A stretch of DNA of 15,916 nucleotides. Source: DASUNQ01 sp036277075 (GTDB lineage Bacteria > Acidobacteriota > Thermoanaerobaculia > Multivoradales > UBA5704). This document shows positions 13,666-15,916 of the stretch, one piece after another. The first letter of the stretch is position 1; each line of letters begins with the position of its first letter. The notes under the pieces were generated by a model. The model was not told the origin of the DNA, did not search any database, and saw nothing but the letters and a program-made list of their open reading frames with translations. The position numbers were made by a program, and so were the translations under genes. The stretch is from positions 1 through 15,916 of the forward strand of contig DASUNQ010000062.1 of the NCBI GenBank assembly GCA_036277075.1. Direction: 5' to 3'.

Positions 13666-13673
13666 CCTCCTTA
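13666..13673 (-). promoter_or_regulatory. Strong Shine-Dalgarno overlapping a stop codon
   Basis: TAAGGAGG on the minus strand includes the TAA stop of the coiled-coil gene, so translation of that gene ends on the ribosome binding site of the SPFH gene. The distance to ATG is 13 nt, longer than usual, and contains seven T in a row. Confidence 0.65.
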
Positions 13674-14207
13674 GGGTTTGCCTCTGTCCACCCGGACCAC
13701 GTCGGAGATCACCGTCTCGCGATCGCGCCAGCGGTCGGCGAGGGCGCGGACCCGCTCCTCGAGCCGCGCCAGCAGCCCCTCGGACGCCTCGTCGGCGGCG
13801 GCGGGCAGCGCCGCCACCTCGGTCTCCAGGGCCGCGATCTCCTCCACCAGCGCCAAGTCGAAGGCGTAGAGCTTCGCGAGCTCCGGCTCGCCGATCTTGA
13901 CCGGGTCGAAGAAGCCGGCGGCGCCGTAGTCGCTGAAGCGGACCGACTGCGCCAGGCCGTCGAGCTGGCGGTCGAGCCGCTCGTAGACCCCCAGCGCCCC
14001 GAGCCGCCCGCGGTCGGTGGCGGCGCGGGCGCGCTCGCGCAGAGCACCTTTGATATGGGAGAGCTCGCCGGCGAGGTGCTCGCGCTGCAGGCGGTCGACG
14101 TCGCGCCGCAGCTCGCGGTCCTGGAAGCCGCGGAAGCCGGGGATCTTCTCCCCCAGCCGCTCGAGCGGGTTGCGGCGCGCGCGCGCCGCGTCGTAAGGAT
14201 CGCTCAT
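13671..14207 (-). CDS. Coiled-coil protein heading the SPFH/zinc-ribbon operon
   Basis: 178-residue, highly charged protein with no signal peptide or membrane helix. Long helices with heptad-like spacing occupy about 30-75 and 115-165. Between them is a conserved-looking motif, RFSDYGAAGFFD, that I recall from uncharacterised proteins encoded next to SPFH genes, but no family name is certain. An N-terminal segment with NPLERLGEKIPGFRGFQDRE may bind a membrane or partner. Its position before the SPFH gene is the one held by pspA (ydjF) in the Bacillus ydjFGHI operon, and it too is a helical protein; sequence relation to PspA is not visible, so this is an analogy. ATG 14207 lacks a Shine-Dalgarno. 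It is the first gene of the operon, divergent from the phosphatase/sulfatase gene. Confidence 0.75.
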   Translation of the reverse strand: MSDPYDAARARRNPLERLGEKIPGFRGFQDRELRRDVDRLQREHLAGELSHIKGALRERARAATDRGRLGALGVYERLDRQLDGLAQSVRFSDYGAAGFFDPVKIGEPELAKLYAFDLALVEEIAALETEVAALPAAADEASEGLLARLEERVRALADRWRDRETVISDVVRVDRGKP

Positions 14208-14330
14208 GGGGCGGGAATGGTATCAGAGCGGGAGCCGTTCAGAGTTTTGGACTCAACGATTTGGACGCTTCGAAGCCTTTCCGGCCCAGAGGCTTTTCGC
14301 TATTCTTCGCCGCGAGGGTTCCTGCAACAA
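14208..14330. other. Divergent intergenic region
   Basis: 123 bp between the starts of the minus-strand operon and the plus-strand gene; it must hold promoters for both. TATTCT at 14301-14306 is a possible plus -10, with only TTTCCG at the -35 distance. No convincing minus-strand pair is seen. An AT-richer patch at 14240-14265 contains GATTTGGACG and TTTTGGACTC, a near-repeat of TTTGGAC that could bind a regulator. Confidence 0.3.
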
Positions 14331-15916
14331 ATGCTGGACCGCGCCTTCCTCGCCGTCGCCACCGTGGCGCTGCTCGCAGGCGGCGGCTGCGCCCGAGAGG
14401 GGGCGGCGGGCGCCGGCGCCAGCGTCCTCCTCGTCACGCTCGACACGGTGCGCGCCGACCGGCTCGGCTGCTACGGCGGCAGCGCCGCCACCCCCGCGCT
14501 CGACCGCCTGGCGCGCGAAGGCGTCCGCTTCGCGGCCGCCTCGACGCCGGCGCCGCTCACCCTGCCGGCGCACGCCAGTCTCCTCTCCGGCCTGCTGCCG
14601 CCGGCGCACGGGCTGCGCAACAACGGCGCCGGCGCCTTCCCGGCGGGCCGCCCGACGCTCGCCACCGCGCTCGCCGCGCGCGGCTACCGCACGGCGGCCT
14701 TCGTCGGCGCCTTCGTCCTCGACCGCCGCTTCGGCCTCGGCCGCGGCTTCGAGCTCTACGACGACGAGGTGGACCGCGGTCCGGCCTCGGCGCCGAGCCT
14801 CGAGGCCGAGCGGCGGGGCGACGTCGTCGTCGACCGCGCGCTGGCCTGGCTCGCGGCGGAGGGCGACGACCGCCCCTTCCTCCTCTGGGTCCACCTCTAC
14901 GACGCGCACGCCCCCTACGCGCCGCCGCCGCCCTTCCGCGATCGGCACGCCGGCGACCCGTACGCGGGCGAGGTGGCCTTCGCCGACGCGCAGGTGGGGC
15001 GTCTCCTCGCCGCGCTCGACCGGCTCGGCCTGGCCGGCGACACGGTCGTGGCGGTCGCCGCCGACCACGGCGAGGCCCTCGGCGAGCACGGCGAGCTGAC
15101 GCACGGCTTCTTCCTCTACGAGCCGACCCTCCGCGTGCCGCTGCTGCTGCGCGCGCCGGGGAACTTTCGCGGCGGCACGGTCGTAGAGACTCCCGTGGGG
15201 CTCGCCGATCTCGCGCCGACGCTGTCGGGCCTGGTGGGCGGCGGCCTGGCCGTCGAAGCGCCGGCGGGACTGGCGGGACGCGACCTCTCCGCCGCGCTCC
15301 TCGCCGGCGAGGAGCCGGAGGCCGCCGACCTCTACGCCGAGACCCACTACCCCGAGGTCTTCGGCTGGAGCCGCCTCGCGGCGCTGCGCCGGCGCGAGAC
15401 CAAATACATCGCCGCGCCGCGCCCCGAGCTCTACGACCTGCGGCGCGACCCGAAAGAAAAGACCAATCTTTCGGGTAAGCAGGGAGGGCGCGGGTTCGCC
15501 GAGCGGATTGCCGAGATCGAGCGCCAGGCGATCGAGCCGGCGGTCCCGGAGCGCGACGCGGAGAGCGACGCACGTCTGGCGAGCCTGGGCTACGCGGTTG
15601 CGCCGCGCCGCACCGAGAATCGCGCGGGAGCGCGCGGCGCCGACCCGAAGGACCGCATCGCCCTCTTCCGCCAGTACGAGCGGGCGCACAACGACCTGCG
15701 CGCCGGGCGTCTGAGCGAGGCCACTGCCTCCCTCACCCAGCTCTTCTCCGCCGACCCCGCCAACCCCATCTTCACCGGCGAGCTGGCGCGCGCCCATCGC
15801 GAGGCCGGAGATCTTCGGAAAGCCATCCCGCTCTACCGCCGCGCGGTCGAGGCCGCGCCGGAGGACCCCAACGGCTGGTACAACCTCGCGGTGACGCTGC
15901 AGGAGGCGGGCGAGGC
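14331..15916 (+). CDS. Sulfatase-like/alkaline-phosphatase-superfamily protein with TPR repeats, partial
   Basis: The frame is open to the window end (528 codons visible). An N-terminal hydrophobic segment ending in LLAGGGC (Cys20) suggests a lipoprotein, though the lipobox is imperfect. The sulfatase-like fold follows: VTLDTVRADRLGCYGG (35-50), then TLPAHASLLSG (77-87), ADHGE (244-248) and THGF (His258). Where true sulfatases have Cys or Ser in C-x-P-x-R for formylglycine, this protein has Thr77-Leu-Pro-Ala-His, so Thr may be the nucleophile, as in nucleotide pyrophosphatases and phosphonoacetate hydrolases; it may be a phosphoesterase or phosphotransferase. From about 437, TPR-type helix pairs begin and run off the window. 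ATG 14331 has only a weak GAGGG at 14313, 13 nt away. Periplasmic or surface location is inferred. Divergent from the zinc-ribbon operon. Confidence 0.85.
   Translation, partial: MLDRAFLAVATVALLAGGGCAREGAAGAGASVLLVTLDTVRADRLGCYGGSAATPALDRLAREGVRFAAASTPAPLTLPAHASLLSGLLPPAHGLRNNGAGAFPAGRPTLATALAARGYRTAAFVGAFVLDRRFGLGRGFELYDDEVDRGPASAPSLEAERRGDVVVDRALAWLAAEGDDRPFLLWVHLYDAHAPYAPPPPFRDRHAGDPYAGEVAFADAQVGRLLAALDRLGLAGDTVVAVAADHGEALGEHGELTHGFFLYEPTLRVPLLLRAPGNFRGGTVVETPVGLADLAPTLSGLVGGGLAVEAPAGLAGRDLSAALLAGEEPEAADLYAETHYPEVFGWSRLAALRRRETKYIAAPRPELYDLRRDPKEKTNLSGKQGGRGFAERIAEIERQAIEPAVPERDAESDARLASLGYAVAPRRTENRAGARGADPKDRIALFRQYERAHNDLRAGRLSEATASLTQLFSADPANPIFTGELARAHREAGDLRKAIPLYRRAVEAAPEDPNGWYNLAVTLQEAGE

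Noticed and set aside
14253..15797. Long minus-strand frame opposite the sulfatase-like gene
   Set aside because: Its translation is low-complexity Arg/Gly/Ala/Glu sequence without domains, as expected from the antisense of a GC-rich gene; the plus frame has clear superfamily motifs.

Overview
The window is 15.9 kb of very GC-rich bacterial chromosome. Strong codon bias toward G/C at third positions means most long open frames are shadows of real genes. A lipoprotein-like alkaline-phosphatase-superfamily enzyme with TPR repeats, dense operons with ATGA overlaps, and an array resembling REP sequences would fit an Acidobacteriota-like or deltaproteobacterial-like lineage. No rRNA or phylogenetic marker is present, so this assignment is only an inference.

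Layout: (1) 37-5315, plus strand: a four-gene, translationally coupled cell-surface glycan cluster (flippase, beta-propeller-like protein, GT39-type membrane glycosyltransferase, sulfotransferase). (2) 5380-6462, plus: a chorismate mutase-prephenate dehydrogenase fusion (tyrosine synthesis). (3) 6467-6804: an array of about fifteen roughly 21-bp units in both orientations, related to GGCGAATGGGACAGGTACG, forming hairpins. (4) 6816-about 10100, plus: a lower-GC island that reads as an integron gene-cassette array without an integrase in the window. Two attC sites are convincing (7843-7944, 8588-8648), two are weaker (6816-6918, 9608-9667), and there is an isolated core site at 7223-7229. The cassettes carry hypothetical genes, one apparently frameshifted and one cassette holding two genes (a small soluble protein and a four-helix membrane protein). 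(5) 10116-14207, minus: a five-gene operon of a coiled-coil protein, an SPFH protein with a C-terminal zinc ribbon, and three related N-terminal zinc-ribbon proteins, two with paired membrane helices. It resembles the SPFH/zinc-ribbon part of PspA-YdjGHI envelope-stress loci. (6) 14331 to the end, plus, divergent: a sulfatase-like/TPR gene cut by the window edge.

The most unusual signals are these. A 32-nt structured hairpin with an identical loop occurs on both sides of the cassette island; nearly all differences between the two copies keep the base pairing, and the right copy forms the 3' end of the last gene of the zinc-ribbon operon. The 21-bp-phased array includes a 17-bp hairpin containing two G-U pairs. 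The three zinc-ribbon proteins of the minus operon share an architecture and probably act as a membrane complex with the SPFH protein.

The glycan genes probably act together: GT39 and flippase in lipid-linked glycan assembly and export, sulfotransferase in decoration. The cassettes are independent accessory genes. The zinc-ribbon operon is a separate membrane-associated system of unknown purpose.
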